Positions 6,802-7,427 of a DNA stretch of 7,427 nucleotides are shown piece after piece. The notes under the pieces were generated by a model that was given only the letters and a program-made list of their open reading frames with translations, searched no databases and was not told where the DNA came from. Every line of letters starts with the position of its first letter. Position 1 is the first letter of the stretch. A program made the position numbers and the translations under genes. Origin of the DNA: Propionibacterium sp. (GTDB lineage Bacteria > Actinomycetota > Actinomycetes > Propionibacteriales > Propionibacteriaceae); contig JAAYZP010000432.1 in assembly GCA_012514785.1 (NCBI GenBank), positions 1 to 7,427 on the forward strand, in the 5' to 3' direction.

Positions 6802-7427
<626 letters not shown>

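Overview
The window is a stretch of core translation and transcription genes from a high-GC actinobacterium. I lean towards Microbacteriaceae (Microbacterium-like). The reasons are the strong G/C third-position bias, an RpoC whose trigger loop lacks the large insertion found in proteobacteria, an actinobacterial-type EF-G and EF-Tu, GTG starts on three highly expressed genes, and TTGACC / TANNNT promoters. The family-level assignment is by resemblance only. No mobile element, CRISPR array, tRNA or rRNA gene was seen.

Layout, all on the + strand: (1) 1-2637, the 3' two thirds of rpoC, closed by a very strong UUCG-capped hairpin terminator. (2) 2638-3070, a 433-nt non-coding region. It holds that terminator, two tandem copies of a 62-bp unit, a good vegetative promoter immediately after the second copy, and a roughly 200-nt leader that can fold into several hairpins. 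(3) 3071-6081, rpsL-rpsG-fusA, the str operon. rpsL and rpsG are 1 nt apart, a 79-nt gap with a GC-rich hairpin precedes fusA, and a 13-bp hairpin terminator follows fusA. (4) 6166-6624, a small ElaA-like GNAT acetyltransferase with its own apparent -10 box, probably made from a leaderless mRNA. (5) 6625-6801, the tuf promoter/leader region, followed by the first 208 codons of tuf, which runs off the window.

RpoC is the beta-prime subunit of RNA polymerase. S12 and S7 are 30S ribosomal proteins. EF-G and EF-Tu are the two GTPases of the elongation cycle. The canonical rpsL-rpsG-fusA-tuf order is interrupted here: fusA is terminated, an unrelated acetyltransferase gene sits in the gap, and tuf has its own promoter(s), so EF-Tu can be expressed independently of the ribosomal-protein mRNA.

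I do not see a previously undescribed system in this window. The coding genes are ordinary housekeeping genes. The points most worth a second look are non-coding: the tandem 62-bp repeats next to the str promoter, the structured str leader with two mutually exclusive hairpins, the loss of room for an E. coli-type S7 control site between rpsL and rpsG, and the leaderless-looking acetyltransferase gene between fusA and tuf.
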